A DNA stretch of 8,159 nucleotides from an uncultured Rikenellaceae bacterium (GCA_947037995.1 CAMQUV010000039.1:1-8159), one strand, 5' to 3'. Positions 1 through 6,806 are shown, numbered from the stretch's first letter. The notes: a model not told the origin generated them from the letters alone. Program-made: numbers and translations.

Positions 1-755
1 CTGAGTGCATCTTCGTCGAATTCTTCAACAGCTACAACATCTTCAATTTCCGCAGTTATTTTCTCATCTGAGAAAAGTTGGAAGTGGAAAATAAGGATTT
101 TAGCAGCTTCTTTGAGTGCATCTTTAGGCGAAATAGAACCATCAGTAGTGATTTCGAGTACAAGTTTTTCGTAGTCAGTTTTTTGTTCTACACGGAATTC
201 TTCAGTATAGAATTTAACATTAACGATTGGCGTGTGAATCGAGTCAATTGGAAGTAGTCCAAGTGGAGCCTCAGCAATTTTATTTTCTTCAGCAGGCACA
301 TAGCCACGTCCTTTACCGATAGTAAGTTCCATTTGGAATTTCACATCATTTTGCAATCTACAGATAGTAAGGTCCGAGTTAAGAACTTTAAATCCTTTCA
401 TAAATGTAGAAAAGTGTCCCGCTTTGAGTTCTTCAAGGTCGGTCACATTAACAGTAATAGTTTCGCAATCTTCGGCATCAGAAGTTTTAACAAGTCTCAC
501 CTTTTTGAGGTTAAGAATTATTTCAATCATTTCTTCCATTACACCAGGAATAGAAGCGAATTCGTGGTCAACCCCAGAAATTCTAACAGATGTAAAAGCA
601 TATCCTTCAAGTGAAGAAAGGAGTATGCGGCGTAGTGCATTCCCAACAGTCAAGCCATATCCTGGTTCGAGCGGTCTAAATTCAAATTTGCCGTACGAAT
701 CAGAAGATTCAAGCATAATGACTTTGTCGGGTTTTTGAAATGCTAATATTGCCAT
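1..755 (-). CDS. rpoA: DNA-directed RNA polymerase subunit alpha, 5' part (3' end beyond window)
   Basis: Alpha subunit of RNA polymerase; its N-terminal domain dimerises and nucleates assembly of beta and beta'. The frame opens at ATG 755–753 with [11 protein letters not shown], the usual Bacteroidetes beginning, and stays open to the window edge, giving 251 complete codons. Visible family motifs are [20 protein letters not shown] (about residues 24–43), LLSSLEG (45–51), [12 protein letters not shown] (147–158), [16 protein letters not shown] (187–202) and [10 protein letters not shown] (212–221). The N-terminal domain is therefore complete. The sequence stops in the acidic linker ([16 protein letters not shown]), so the C-terminal domain that binds UP elements and activators is missing only because of the window edge. 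It lies 117 nt after rpsD, across a spacer with an attenuator-like hairpin. rplQ would be expected next, off the window. Confidence 0.97.
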   Translation of the reverse strand, partial: MAILAFQKPDKVIMLESSDSYGKFEFRPLEPGYGLTVGNALRRILLSSLEGYAFTSVRISGVDHEFASIPGVMEEMIEIILNLKKVRLVKTSDAEDCETITVNVTDLEELKAGHFSTFMKGFKVLNSDLTICRLQNDVKFQMELTIGKGRGYVPAEENKIAEAPLGLLPIDSIHTPIVNVKFYTEEFRVEQKTDYEKLVLEITTDGSISPKDALKEAAKILIFHFQLFSDEKITAEIEDVVAVEEFDEDAL

Positions 756-872
756 TTTATTATATTTTTGTGTAGTGATAAAGTAAGGATTAGAATAATG
801 ATTTAGGAATAGTAAGTAAAAATAGGGTAAAAAATATTGGATAGTCTACCCAATTCGCTTAGTTATTCATCA
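756..872 (-). other. rpsD–rpoA intergenic spacer
   Basis: This 117-nt AT-rich spacer precedes rpoA. It has no clear Shine-Dalgarno in front of the rpoA ATG, which follows ACAAAAATATAATAAA. Near the rpsD end it contains a short hairpin followed by a T-run (listed separately). No Bacteroidetes-type TAnnTTTG promoter is visible, so rpoA is presumably read from upstream. Confidence 0.7.
829..853 (-). terminator. attenuator-like hairpin with U-run between rpsD and rpoA
   Basis: On the minus strand TTGGGTA (853–847) pairs with TATCCAA (843–837) around the 3-nt loop GAC. This gives 7 pairs including one G·U, followed by TA and six T (834–829). The layout is that of a weak intrinsic terminator. GGGTA (851–847) can instead pair perfectly with TACCC (829–825), a mutually exclusive fold. 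The stem is short, so full termination is unlikely; partial attenuation ahead of rpoA is an inference. Confidence 0.35.
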
Positions 873-1478
873 TTATTTCGAGTAAAGCTCAACGATAAGT
901 TGTTCGTTGATATTTTCAGGAATATCAGCACGTTGTGGTTTTTGGATAAGTTTACCCGAAAGTGCTTCGTTATTCCATTCAAGCCAGCTATATCTGCTAT
1001 TGTTGTTAACAACATTAAGTTGTACAACTTCAAGTGATTTAGATTTTTCTCTAACCGCAACAACATCACCAACTTTAACTTGGTAAGAAGGAATGTTTAG
1101 AACACCTCCATTAACAGTAATGTGTCTGTGGCTAACGAGTTGTCTTGCTGCCGCTCTTGTAGGAGCAACTCCAAGTCTATAAACGATATTGTCAAGTCTA
1201 CTTTCAAGAAGAACAAGTAGGTTTTCACCAGTGATACCAGATCTTCTAGCACCTTCTTCAAAGGTTCTACGGAATTGTTTTTCAAGAACACCGTAAATAG
1301 CTTTAGTTTTTTGTTTTTCTTTAAGTTGGATTCCGTACTCAGAAAGTTTTTTACGTTTGCGCGCAAGTCCGTGTTGTCCAGGTGGATAATTTTTTTTGTC
1401 TAGCGCTTTATCTGGTCCGAAGATAGGTTCTCCGAATTTACGTGCAACTTTTGTTTTTGGTCCTGTATATCTAGCCAT
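873..1478 (-). CDS. rpsD: 30S ribosomal protein S4
   Basis: Primary 16S rRNA-binding protein that nucleates 30S body assembly near the mRNA entry channel; in several bacteria it also represses its own mRNA. The product is 201 aa, the usual Bacteroidetes length. It starts [10 protein letters not shown] and shows YPPGQHG (31–37). The S4 RNA-binding domain spans about 92–155, with [13 protein letters not shown] (91–103) and [13 protein letters not shown] (108–120). There is no N-terminal zinc cysteine cluster, so this is the zinc-independent form. The ATG at 1478–1476 is chosen because the family N-terminus begins there. It follows rpsK by 150 nt, one of the longest spacers in the locus, and a two-part hairpin sits 14 nt before the start. 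The hairpin is a possible S4 feedback site, which is inferred. Confidence 0.99.
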   Translation of the reverse strand: MARYTGPKTKVARKFGEPIFGPDKALDKKNYPPGQHGLARKRKKLSEYGIQLKEKQKTKAIYGVLEKQFRRTFEEGARRSGITGENLLVLLESRLDNIVYRLGVAPTRAAARQLVSHRHITVNGGVLNIPSYQVKVGDVVAVREKSKSLEVVQLNVVNNNSRYSWLEWNNEALSGKLIQKPQRADIPENINEQLIVELYSK

Positions 1479-1492
1479 TTTTGATAATTTTT

Positions 1493-1521
1493 CACGTTTT
1501 ACCGCCTATAGCGGCTACGTG
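1493..1521 (-). promoter_or_regulatory. two-part hairpin in the rpsD 5' region (candidate S4 autoregulatory site)
   Basis: On the minus strand CACGT (1521–1517) pairs with ACGTG (1497–1493). Inside, separated by an asymmetric internal loop (AG versus TAAA), CCGC (1514–1511) pairs with GCGG (1505–1502) around the loop TATAG; a flanking G·U wobble is possible. This is the only GC-rich patch in an otherwise AT-rich spacer and it ends 14 nt before the rpsD ATG. Position and shape suit a ribosomal protein leader bound by S4. S4 feedback on its own mRNA is established in other bacteria. That this element is such a site is inference. Confidence 0.45.
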
Positions 1522-1597
1522 TGGTTATTTTATAATTTTAATATTTTAAGTTTTTATATACTCCACTTAAAAACATAAGGAGTAAATTGTCTATTTA

Positions 1598-1623
1598 TGA
1601 TAATTATCGTAAAATAATTATCA
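1598..1623 (-). repeat. 10-bp perfect inverted repeat just after the rpsK stop
   Basis: TGATAATTAT (1598–1607) and ATAATTATCA (1614–1623) are exact reverse complements separated by the 6-nt loop CGTAAA. The stem begins 5 nt after the rpsK stop codon on the minus strand. Only one pair is G–C, and no T-run follows (the sequence continues TAAATAGACAAT), so it does not look like a standard intrinsic terminator. It may protect or process the mRNA 3' end. Confidence 0.5.
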
Positions 1624-1628
1624 GTAAC

Positions 1629-2018
1629 TCAGACTCTTCTTCTTGCAGGTGGGCGACATCCGTTGTGAGGCATTGGAGTAACGTCGATAATTTCCATTAC
1701 TTCGATACCAGCACCGTGGATAGTTCTAACCGCAGATTCGCGACCAGCACCCGGTCCTTTGACATATACTTTAACTTTACGAAGACCTAGGTCATACGCA
1801 ACTTTAGCACAGTCTTGAGCTGCAGTTTGCGCAGCGTAGGGAGTATTTTTTTTCGAGCCACGGAATCCCATTTTCCCCGCAGAGCTCCACGATATAACTT
1901 CGCCATTGTCGTTAGCGATAGTAATTATAACGTTATTGAATGTAGAAGAGACGTGAACTTGACCAGTAGCAGCGACTTTAACTACGCGTTTTTTTACGCT
2001 ATTTGATTTCTTTGCCAT
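1629..2018 (-). CDS. rpsK: 30S ribosomal protein S11
   Basis: Small-subunit platform protein that binds 16S rRNA near the E site and helps shape the mRNA exit cleft. The product is 129 aa with the basic N-terminus [11 protein letters not shown]. It shows [14 protein letters not shown] (21–34), [21 protein letters not shown] (44–64, beginning [11 protein letters not shown]) and the C-terminal signature VRTIHGAG (97–104), with PHNGCRPP (117–124) near the end. The asparagine–glycine in that last motif corresponds to the site known to form isoaspartate in E. coli S11. The C-terminal tail reads PPARRRV, where most homologues I recall have a lysine before the arginines; this is a mild variation. 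The gene sits between rpsM and rpsD as in the canonical alpha operon. A 31-nt hairpin lies 21 nt before its ATG and an AT-rich inverted repeat follows its stop. Confidence 0.99.
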   Translation of the reverse strand: MAKKSNSVKKRVVKVAATGQVHVSSTFNNVIITIANDNGEVISWSSAGKMGFRGSKKNTPYAAQTAAQDCAKVAYDLGLRKVKVYVKGPGAGRESAVRTIHGAGIEVMEIIDVTPMPHNGCRPPARRRV

Positions 2019-2039
2019 TTTATAGATTTATGGATTAGG

Positions 2040-2070
2040 CTATCTCTTTGAGAACATCTCGATGAGATAG
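2040..2070 (-). promoter_or_regulatory. 31-nt two-tier hairpin in the rpsM–rpsK spacer
   Basis: On the minus strand CTATCTC (2070–2064) pairs with GAGATAG (2046–2040), 7 perfect pairs. Inside a symmetric 3×3 internal loop (ATC/AAA), GAGA (2060–2057) pairs with TCTC (2053–2050) around TGT. An alternative fold is available: TCTC (2067–2064) with GAGA (2060–2057) around ATC. It lies 21 nt before the rpsK ATG, fills most of the 74-nt spacer and has no following T-run. A translational control or processing site is possible; the role is not known. Confidence 0.45.
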
Positions 2071-2092
2071 ATAAATGTTTATTGAATAAAAA

Positions 2093-2473
2093 TTATTTAG
2101 TAGCTTTTTTCTTGTTAGCAACTGTTTTTTTCTTGCCTTTACGGGTACGCGCATTATTTTTAGTGCTTTGTCCACGAAGAGGAAGGCCGATACGGTGGCG
2201 GATACCACGGTAGCAACCAATATCCATAAGGCGTTTGATGTTAAGTTGAACGAACGATCTAAGTTCACCTTCAACCGTGATACCTTCAGAAGCGATAGTA
2301 TTACGAATAGCAGTGATTTGTTCATCAGTCCAGTCACTAACTTTGACGTTTTCGTCAACATTAGCAGTTTTAAGAATTTTAGAAGAAAGGCTGCGTCCAA
2401 CTCCATATATATATGTGAGTCCTATAACGCCTCTTTTGTTTTTGGGTAAGTCTACTCCGACTATACGTGCCAT
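2093..2473 (-). CDS. rpsM: 30S ribosomal protein S13
   Basis: Small-subunit head protein that contacts 16S rRNA, the P-site tRNA and, through bridges, 50S protein L5. The product is 126 aa. It opens [20 protein letters not shown], with the helix-two-turn-helix region at about 15–60 ([10 protein letters not shown], 21–30). The signature [19 protein letters not shown] (89–107) follows, then [20 protein letters not shown] as the basic tail that reaches the P site. This tail is characteristic of Bacteroidetes S13 and is one of the clearer taxonomic clues in the window. The ATG at 2473–2471 matches the family N-terminus and is preceded by A-rich sequence without a Shine-Dalgarno. It follows rpmJ by 86 nt and precedes rpsK by 74 nt. 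Confidence 0.99.
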   Translation of the reverse strand: MARIVGVDLPKNKRGVIGLTYIYGVGRSLSSKILKTANVDENVKVSDWTDEQITAIRNTIASEGITVEGELRSFVQLNIKRLMDIGCYRGIRHRIGLPLRGQSTKNNARTRKGKKKTVANKKKATK

Positions 2474-2559
2474 ATTATTATGTTTTGTTTAGTTTTTATT
2501 ATATTAATTGTATTGCCCTAATAAAAGGGATTAAAAATCTTATTTTACAAAATAGGTTA

Positions 2560-2676
2560 TTAACCTTGTCTTTGTTTAAATTTAGGATTTTTTTTGCAGA
2601 TAACATAAAGTTTGCCTTTACGTCTAACGATTTTGCAATCATCTGAGCGTTTTTTGATTGAAGCTCTTACTTTCAT
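2560..2676 (-). CDS. rpmJ: 50S ribosomal protein L36
   Basis: The smallest large-subunit protein, bound to 23S rRNA near the base of the L7/L12 stalk. Reading the minus strand from ATG 2676–2674 to TAA 2562–2560 gives 38 aa, the usual length. The ends are family-typical: [19 protein letters not shown] at the start and NPKFKQRQG at the end. Zinc-type L36 has ligands at Cys11, Cys14, Cys27 and His33. Here residues 11 and 33 are Ser and Phe, while Cys14 and Cys27 remain, so a normal four-ligand zinc site cannot form. Loss of zinc ligands is common in Bacteroidetes L36. The position between infA and rpsM is canonical. The upstream spacer of 107 nt carries a hairpin and the downstream one is 86 nt. 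Confidence 0.98.
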   Translation of the reverse strand: MKVRASIKKRSDDCKIVRRKGKLYVICKKNPKFKQRQG

Positions 2677-2783
2677 TTTAGTTTAATTTTTTTTGTTCGT
2701 AAAAAATAACGTTTATAGTTTAACAAACTTTCGTACAATAGAGTAAAAAGTTTAGGAACAATAAAGTATTAATAAGTTATTAT
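2677..2783 (-). other. infA–rpmJ intergenic spacer
   Basis: This 107-nt AT-rich spacer contains a near-palindrome TAATAAGTTATTA at 2770–2782 directly after the infA stop and a longer interrupted hairpin at 2725–2753 (listed separately). I see no TAnnTTTG promoter, T-run terminator or Shine-Dalgarno. Confidence 0.6.
2725..2753 (-). repeat. interrupted hairpin upstream of rpmJ
   Basis: AAACTTT (2725–2731) and AAAGTTT (2747–2753) are exact reverse complements. Inside them TAC (2734–2736) pairs with GTA (2743–2745) around a 6-nt loop, leaving a small asymmetric internal loop. It lies 48 nt before the rpmJ ATG. It is AT-rich and of unknown role; chance formation in AT-rich DNA is possible. Confidence 0.35.
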
Positions 2784-3002
2784 TTATTTATATCTAAACG
2801 ATATTCTACCTTTAGACAGGTCATAAGGTGAAAGAATAACTTTGACTTTATCGCCTGGAAGAATTTTAATGTAGTGCATTCTCATTTTTCCAGAAATGTG
2901 TGCTGTAAGCACGTGTCCATTGTCAAGTTCTACTCTAAACATAGCGTTTGAGAGTGCTTCGACTACGGTTCCATCTTTTTCTATAGCTGCTTGTTTTGCC
3001 AT
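2784..3002 (-). CDS. infA: translation initiation factor IF-1
   Basis: Single-domain OB-fold factor that occupies the 30S A site during initiation and works with IF-2 and IF-3. The product is 72 aa, the standard length. Motifs are [20 protein letters not shown] (1–20), [20 protein letters not shown] (21–40), the conserved ILPGDKVKV (47–55) and [15 protein letters not shown] (58–72). These match the beta strands and basic loop of IF-1. The ATG at 3002–3000 gives the family N-terminus. It follows map by 29 nt, so the two are presumably co-transcribed. Placement after secY–map and before rpmJ is the canonical arrangement in Bacteroidetes, where adk is not inserted between secY and map. Confidence 0.99.
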   Translation of the reverse strand: MAKQAAIEKDGTVVEALSNAMFRVELDNGHVLTAHISGKMRMHYIKILPGDKVKVILSPYDLSKGRISFRYK

Positions 3003-3031
3003 TAGTTGTTTTTTACTGGGATTAAAAAGGT

Positions 3032-3799
3032 TTATTTATTTTCGATATACTCAAAAGTGGACAATTGTTTCACACCATCATCCGTGATAGCGATACAGAG
3101 TTCAAAGTGAGCCGAGGGTTGTTTGTCAGCAGTAGTAACGGTCCATCCATCCTGGTGGAACTTAATATTTTTGCTGCCCAAATTAATCATAGGTTCAATG
3201 CATATAACAAGTCCTGATTTAATTTTGGGTCCATTCCCTCTTCTACCATAGTTCGGCACCTGCGGTTCTTCGTGCATTTGCTGCCCGATACCGTGTCCAA
3301 CAAGTTCTCTGACGACACTCATCTTATTGCTTTCAGCATATTGTTGAACCGCGAATGATATATCACCAATTCGGTTGTCAACTTTAGCAGCTTGGATACC
3401 TCTATATAGCGCTTCCTTAGTAACATCAAGCAGCGCTTGTTTACGCTGGTCAATTTCTTCCACCGGAAAGGTGTAAGCCGAGTCACCACAGAAGCCATTA
3501 ACAAAGGCTCCGCAATCAATAGATACAATATCACCAGGTTTGAGGACGCATTTATCAGACGGAATACCGTGAACGACAGATTCGTTAACAGAAGTACAGA
3601 GTGAAGCTGGAAATCCACCATATCCCAAGAAGGCAGGCACTGCCCCGTTGTCTCTAATAAACTCTTCGGCAATAGTATCGAGCTGTTTAGTAGTAACACC
3701 TTCTTTGATGTTACGACCAACAAGCGCGAGCGTTTTGCTTACGAGGTCATTAGCTAGGAAGAGGTTTTGAATGTCTTCTTGGGATTTAAGGTATATCAT
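3032..3799 (-). CDS. map: methionine aminopeptidase, type I
   Basis: Cytosolic metalloprotease that removes the initiator methionine from nascent proteins after deformylation. The product is 255 aa, a normal type Ia length without N-terminal extension or zinc finger. The pita-bread fold residues are all present: His77 in VVHGIP, metal ligands Asp95 (SIDCG) and Asp106 (FCGDSAYTF), His169 (LVGHGIG), His176 (MHEEP), Glu202 (CIEPM) and Glu233 (AHFELCI). All five expected metal ligands and both catalytic-site histidines are in place, so it should be active. It starts 23 nt after the secY stop and ends 29 nt before infA. This coupling places N-terminal processing in the same unit as ribosome and translocon production. 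Confidence 0.99.
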   Translation of the reverse strand: MIYLKSQEDIQNLFLANDLVSKTLALVGRNIKEGVTTKQLDTIAEEFIRDNGAVPAFLGYGGFPASLCTSVNESVVHGIPSDKCVLKPGDIVSIDCGAFVNGFCGDSAYTFPVEEIDQRKQALLDVTKEALYRGIQAAKVDNRIGDISFAVQQYAESNKMSVVRELVGHGIGQQMHEEPQVPNYGRRGNGPKIKSGLVICIEPMINLGSKNIKFHQDGWTVTTADKQPSAHFELCIAITDDGVKQLSTFEYIENK

Positions 3800-3822
3800 T
3801 TATTTTATTTAGTTTCAGCGAT

Positions 3823-5160
3823 TTATGCTTGTCTACCTTTGAGTTTACCTGTTTTCATAAGTCCATCGTAATGTCTCATAAGTAGGTGTGACTCAATTTG
3901 TTGAAGCGTATCAAGAACTACACCAACTAGGATAAGCAGTGAAGTTCCTCCGAAGAATATAGCGAATTGTCTATCAACACCAATCAGGTCCGCAAAAACG
4001 GGAAGGATTGCCACGATAGCCAAGAACACCGAGCCAGGGAGAGTAATACGAGTCATAATAGTATCAAGATAGTTTGCCGTGTTTTTACCTGGTTTCACAC
4101 CTGGAACGAATCCACCGTTTCTTTTCATATCGTCAGCCATTTGATTGGTATTGATAGTAATAGCGGTATAGAAGTATGTAAAAAGGATAACAAGGATAGC
4201 AAAAGTAAAGTTATACCAGAATCCGAACACGTTATTAAAAACAGCCGCAAGACCTTGAGTGGCGTCAAAACGGCCAAGCAAAAGTATCGGAAGCATCATA
4301 ATAGCTTGCGCGAAGATAATAGGCATAACTCCAGCCGCGTTGATTTTAAGCGGGATATATTGTCTAGCACCACCATATTGTTTGTTACCAACAACACGGC
4401 CAGCGTATTGAACGGGTACTTTGCGAACTGCTTGCACAAGTGCGATAGTAGCAGCAAAGACAACAAATAGTAGAACAAGTTCAACAATCAGCATAACGAA
4501 ACCTCCATTAGGAGTAGAGAATCTCGCACCTACTTCAGCAATAAGAGCGTGAGGTAGTCTAGCGATGATACCAATCATAATGATAAGTGAGACACCGTTA
4601 CCGATACCTTTATCCGTGATTTTCTCGCCAAGCCACATAACGAACATAGTTCCTGCGATAAGTACAACTGTAGCAGAGACAATAAAGAATGTGTTACTAG
4701 CACCAAATATGAATGCATCAGGTCCGAGCATTACGGGCGAAGATAGTCCAATAAGGTAAGCTGGTGCTTGGATAAGCAGGATAGCGATAGTCAGATATCT
4801 AGTAAGTTGGTTGATTTTGCGTCTACCAGATTCCCCTTCTTTTTGAAGTTTTTGGAAATAAGGAACGGCAATACCAAGCAGCTGAATCACGATAGAAGCA
4901 GATATATATGGCATGATACCAAGCGCGAAGATAGATGCATTAGAGAATGCACCTCCCGAGAATATATCAAGCAGTCCGAGTATTCCATCTTGTGCAGACC
5001 CTTCTGCAGCAGTTTGTCCAATCGCCGCAGGATTAATCCCGGGGATAACAACAAAGCTACCAAGTCTATATATCAACAGAATACCGAATGTATAGAGGAT
5101 TCTCTTGCGGAGGTCCTCTATTTTAAAGATATTACGGATAGTGTTTAGAAATTTTTTCAT
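3823..5160 (-). CDS. secY: preprotein translocase subunit SecY
   Basis: Channel-forming subunit of the SecYEG translocon in the inner membrane, used for protein export and membrane insertion. The product is 445 aa with ten expected membrane segments. Recognisable parts are an amphipathic N-terminus (KKFLNTIRNIFKIEDLRKR), helix 1 with signature YRLGSFVVIPGINP (31–44), and the plug and helix 2 region (about 62–98, GLLDIFSGGAFSNASIFALG). Further on are GEKITDKGIGNGVSL (178–192), the cytosolic loop VRKVPVQYAGRVVG (245–258) that meets SecA or the ribosome, GGFVPGVKPGKNT (349–361) and the last loop and helix LVGVVLDTLQQIESHLLMRH (411–430). No frameshift is seen. It follows rplO by 49 nt and precedes map by 23 nt, the standard end of the spc segment. 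Confidence 0.99.
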   Translation of the reverse strand: MKKFLNTIRNIFKIEDLRKRILYTFGILLIYRLGSFVVIPGINPAAIGQTAAEGSAQDGILGLLDIFSGGAFSNASIFALGIMPYISASIVIQLLGIAVPYFQKLQKEGESGRRKINQLTRYLTIAILLIQAPAYLIGLSSPVMLGPDAFIFGASNTFFIVSATVVLIAGTMFVMWLGEKITDKGIGNGVSLIIMIGIIARLPHALIAEVGARFSTPNGGFVMLIVELVLLFVVFAATIALVQAVRKVPVQYAGRVVGNKQYGGARQYIPLKINAAGVMPIIFAQAIMMLPILLLGRFDATQGLAAVFNNVFGFWYNFTFAILVILFTYFYTAITINTNQMADDMKRNGGFVPGVKPGKNTANYLDTIMTRITLPGSVFLAIVAILPVFADLIGVDRQFAIFFGGTSLLILVGVVLDTLQQIESHLLMRHYDGLMKTGKLKGRQA

Positions 5161-5209
5161 AGTGCTTATAATGCTAAAGGTGAATTAAAAAGAAGTTGTA
5201 ATAAAATAA

Positions 5210-5656
5210 TTAAAGTACAACAACCGATCCACCAGCATTAGTAATCGCTTCGATAGCTGATTTGCTAAATGCATTAGCAGATACTTCCACTTTCGCAGAT
5301 ATAGAACCCGTAGCAAGAATTTTAACAACGTCGTTACGGCTAATAAGTCCAGCACCTTTAAGTTCTTCCAGACCAATTTTGGTAAGGTTGGCTTTTTCGG
5401 CAAGAATTTGCAGCGCATCAAGGTTGATAGCTTTAAAGTAAACTTTGTTTATATTAGTAAATCCGAATTTAGGAAGACGTCTGTGAAGAGGCATTTGTCC
5501 GCCTTCGAATCCTCTTTTTTGAGAGTATCCAGAACGTGATTTAGCACCATTGTGTCCACGAGTCGAAGTACCACCGTGTCCAGATCCTTGTCCACGACCG
5601 ATACGTTTTTCAGAGTGTGTAGCTCCTTTTGCAGGTTTAAGATTATTTAAGTTCAT
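5210..5656 (-). CDS. rplO: 50S ribosomal protein L15
   Basis: Large-subunit protein that threads a long basic extension through 23S rRNA and acts in late 50S assembly. The product is 148 aa. The glycine- and arginine-rich arm runs from about 18 to 60 (RIGRGQGSGHGGTSTRGHNG, 18–37; GGQMPLHRRLPKFGF, 52–66). The globular C-terminal part follows, with GLISRNDVVKIL (103–114) and the final AGGSVVVL. Its ATG overlaps the rpmD stop codon by one base (TAATG at 5658–5654), which fixes the start and suggests translational coupling with rpmD. It precedes secY by 49 nt. Confidence 0.99.
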   Translation of the reverse strand: MNLNNLKPAKGATHSEKRIGRGQGSGHGGTSTRGHNGAKSRSGYSQKRGFEGGQMPLHRRLPKFGFTNINKVYFKAINLDALQILAEKANLTKIGLEELKGAGLISRNDVVKILATGSISAKVEVSANAFSKSAIEAITNAGGSVVVL

Positions 5657-5835
5657 TATAGTGTTTCTACTTTTACAAGGTGTTTAACTTTAGTTACCAT
5701 ACCCATAATAGCAGGGCATTGTGTATGTAGGACAGTTTTATTGATTTTTCTAAGTCCTAGCGCATCAAGCGTAGCTTTTTGGGGCTTTGTAGCACCAATG
5801 CGGCTTTTTAGTTGAGTTATTTGTATTTTGCTCAT
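5656..5835 (-). CDS. rpmD: 50S ribosomal protein L30
   Basis: Small large-subunit protein that contacts 23S rRNA domain II. Reading the minus strand from ATG 5835–5833 to TAA 5658–5656 gives 59 aa, the typical length of bacterial L30. It begins MSKIQITQLKSRIGATKPQK, continues with ATLDALGLRKINKTVLHTQC and has the closing region IMGMVTKVKHLVKVE. This matches the family's pattern of a strand, an ALGLRK turn and a terminal VxHLVKVE strand. It sits between rpsE (39 nt) and rplO (1-nt stop/start overlap), the expected place in the spc operon. Confidence 0.97.
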   Translation of the reverse strand: MSKIQITQLKSRIGATKPQKATLDALGLRKINKTVLHTQCPAIMGMVTKVKHLVKVETL

Positions 5836-5874
5836 TGAAATTTGTGTAAATTTAGAGTGTTGAAAAATTAAAGG

Positions 5875-6384
5875 TTAGCCTCTGAAGACTTTATCCAGCG
5901 AAACTCCTCTGACTTGTGCGATAGTATAAGCATCGCGCAGTTGAGCAAGAGCGTTGAACGTAGCTTTCACAAGGTTATGTGGGTTTGAGCTACCTTTAGA
6001 TTTTGCAATAATGTTATGAATTCCTACAGACTCAAGGACTGCACGCATCGCACCACCGGCGATAAGTCCAGTACCCGGCGCAGCAGGTCTAATAAGTACA
6101 AGCGCACCGCTAAATTTAGCTTCTTGCGCGTGAGGAATAGTTTTGTTAAGTACAGGAACTCTGATAAGATTTTTCTTAGCGTCCTCGATACCTTTAGTGA
6201 TTGCCGAAGTAACCTCAGAAGCTTTACCAAGTCCGTATCCAACGATTCCGTTTTCGTTACCAACGACAACGATAGCAGAGAAGCTGAATGTGCGTCCTCC
6301 TTTGGTTACTTTAGTAACACGTTGAATGCTTACAAGTCTATCTTTGAGTTCGATATCGCTTGTTCTAACTTTTTTAATATCCAT
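5875..6384 (-). CDS. rpsE: 30S ribosomal protein S5
   Basis: Small-subunit protein near the decoding centre and mRNA entry, important for translational fidelity. The product is 169 aa. The N-terminal double-stranded-RNA-binding-like domain covers about 11–75: [20 protein letters not shown] (12–31), then [15 protein letters not shown] and [20 protein letters not shown] (51–70). The C-terminal domain carries [18 protein letters not shown] (104–121) and [15 protein letters not shown] (128–142). It ends at VFRG, as in Bacteroidetes homologues. The ATG at 6384–6382 gives [10 protein letters not shown] directly before the conserved IELKDRLV. It lies between rplR (62 nt) and rpmD (39 nt). Confidence 0.99.
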   Translation of the reverse strand: MDIKKVRTSDIELKDRLVSIQRVTKVTKGGRTFSFSAIVVVGNENGIVGYGLGKASEVTSAITKGIEDAKKNLIRVPVLNKTIPHAQEAKFSGALVLIRPAAPGTGLIAGGAMRAVLESVGIHNIIAKSKGSSNPHNLVKATFNALAQLRDAYTIAQVRGVSLDKVFRG

Positions 6385-6433
6385 TATAATAGATTTATTT
6401 TTGTATTAATTTTTTGATGATAATAGTTTGACT

Positions 6434-6454
6434 AATTCTAATTAATTTAGAATT
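6434..6454 (-). repeat. AT-rich inverted repeat over the rplR stop codon
   Basis: AATTCTAA (6434–6441) and TTAGAATT (6447–6454) are exact reverse complements with a 5-nt spacer, so the rplR stop codon (6449–6447) lies in one arm. Only one of the eight pairs is G–C and no T-run follows. It is a weak structure of uncertain meaning. Confidence 0.3.
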
Positions 6455-6806
6455 TAAGTCCAGCAGCTTTAGCCGCTTCAGCGAGTTGTCTAACTCTACC
6501 GTGGAAGAGGTATCCATTTCTATCGAAAGCAACTTTCGCAAGACCAGCTTCAACAGCTTTAGTAGCGATAGCGTTTCCAACGAGGGCCGCTTGTTCGGAT
6601 TTATTTTTGCCTTTAGCTGCTTCAAGAATGTTAGGTTCAAGAGACGAAGCCGAGCAAAGAGTTTTACCCGTATTATCATCAATAATTTGGGCGTAAATTT
6701 GTTTGTTGCTGCGGAAGACAGACAATCTAGGTTGTTCTGCAGTTCCTTTAACAATTTTGCGTATGCGCATTTTGATTCTAGCGCGGCGATTTATTTTGGT
6801 TATCAT
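6447..6806 (-). CDS. rplR: 50S ribosomal protein L18
   Basis: 5S rRNA-binding protein that, with L5, brings 5S rRNA into the central protuberance. The product is 119 aa. A basic N-terminal arm ([20 protein letters not shown]) precedes the globular core with [19 protein letters not shown] (26–44). The conserved C-terminal motif [20 protein letters not shown] ends in AAGLKF. The ATG at 6806–6804 is 11 nt after the rplF stop, the tightest ordinary gap in this stretch. rpsE follows after 62 nt. Confidence 0.99.
   Translation of the reverse strand: MITKINRRARIKMRIRKIVKGTAEQPRLSVFRSNKQIYAQIIDDNTGKTLCSASSLEPNILEAAKGKNKSEQAALVGNAIATKAVEAGLAKVAFDRNGYLFHGRVRQLAEAAKAAGLKF

Larger units (their letters stand above)
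1479..1628 (-). other. rpsK–rpsD intergenic spacer
   Basis: This 150-nt spacer is very AT-rich in its middle and has no reading frame worth calling. It holds a 10-bp perfect inverted repeat right after the rpsK stop and a two-part GC-cored hairpin right before rpsD (both listed separately). No TAnnTTTG promoter and no Shine-Dalgarno adjacent to the rpsD ATG are visible. Confidence 0.7.

Noticed and set aside
333..738. Plus-strand open frames opposite rpoA
   Set aside because: They lie antisense to an intact, well-conserved rpoA frame, have no recognisable domains and look like composition shadows.
2541..2554. TATTTTACAAAATA palindrome after rpmJ
   Set aside because: Five usable A–T pairs with a 4-nt loop in AT-rich DNA is expected by chance; no T-run follows it.
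2770..2782. TAATAAGTTATTA near-palindrome after infA
   Set aside because: All pairs are A–T and the two arms touch at a single central base, so no stable hairpin forms; an operator role has no support.
3967..4470. 167-codon plus-strand frame opposite secY
   Set aside because: It is antisense to the conserved SecY loops and helices, low in hydrophobic order, with no motif or promoter; shadow of secY.
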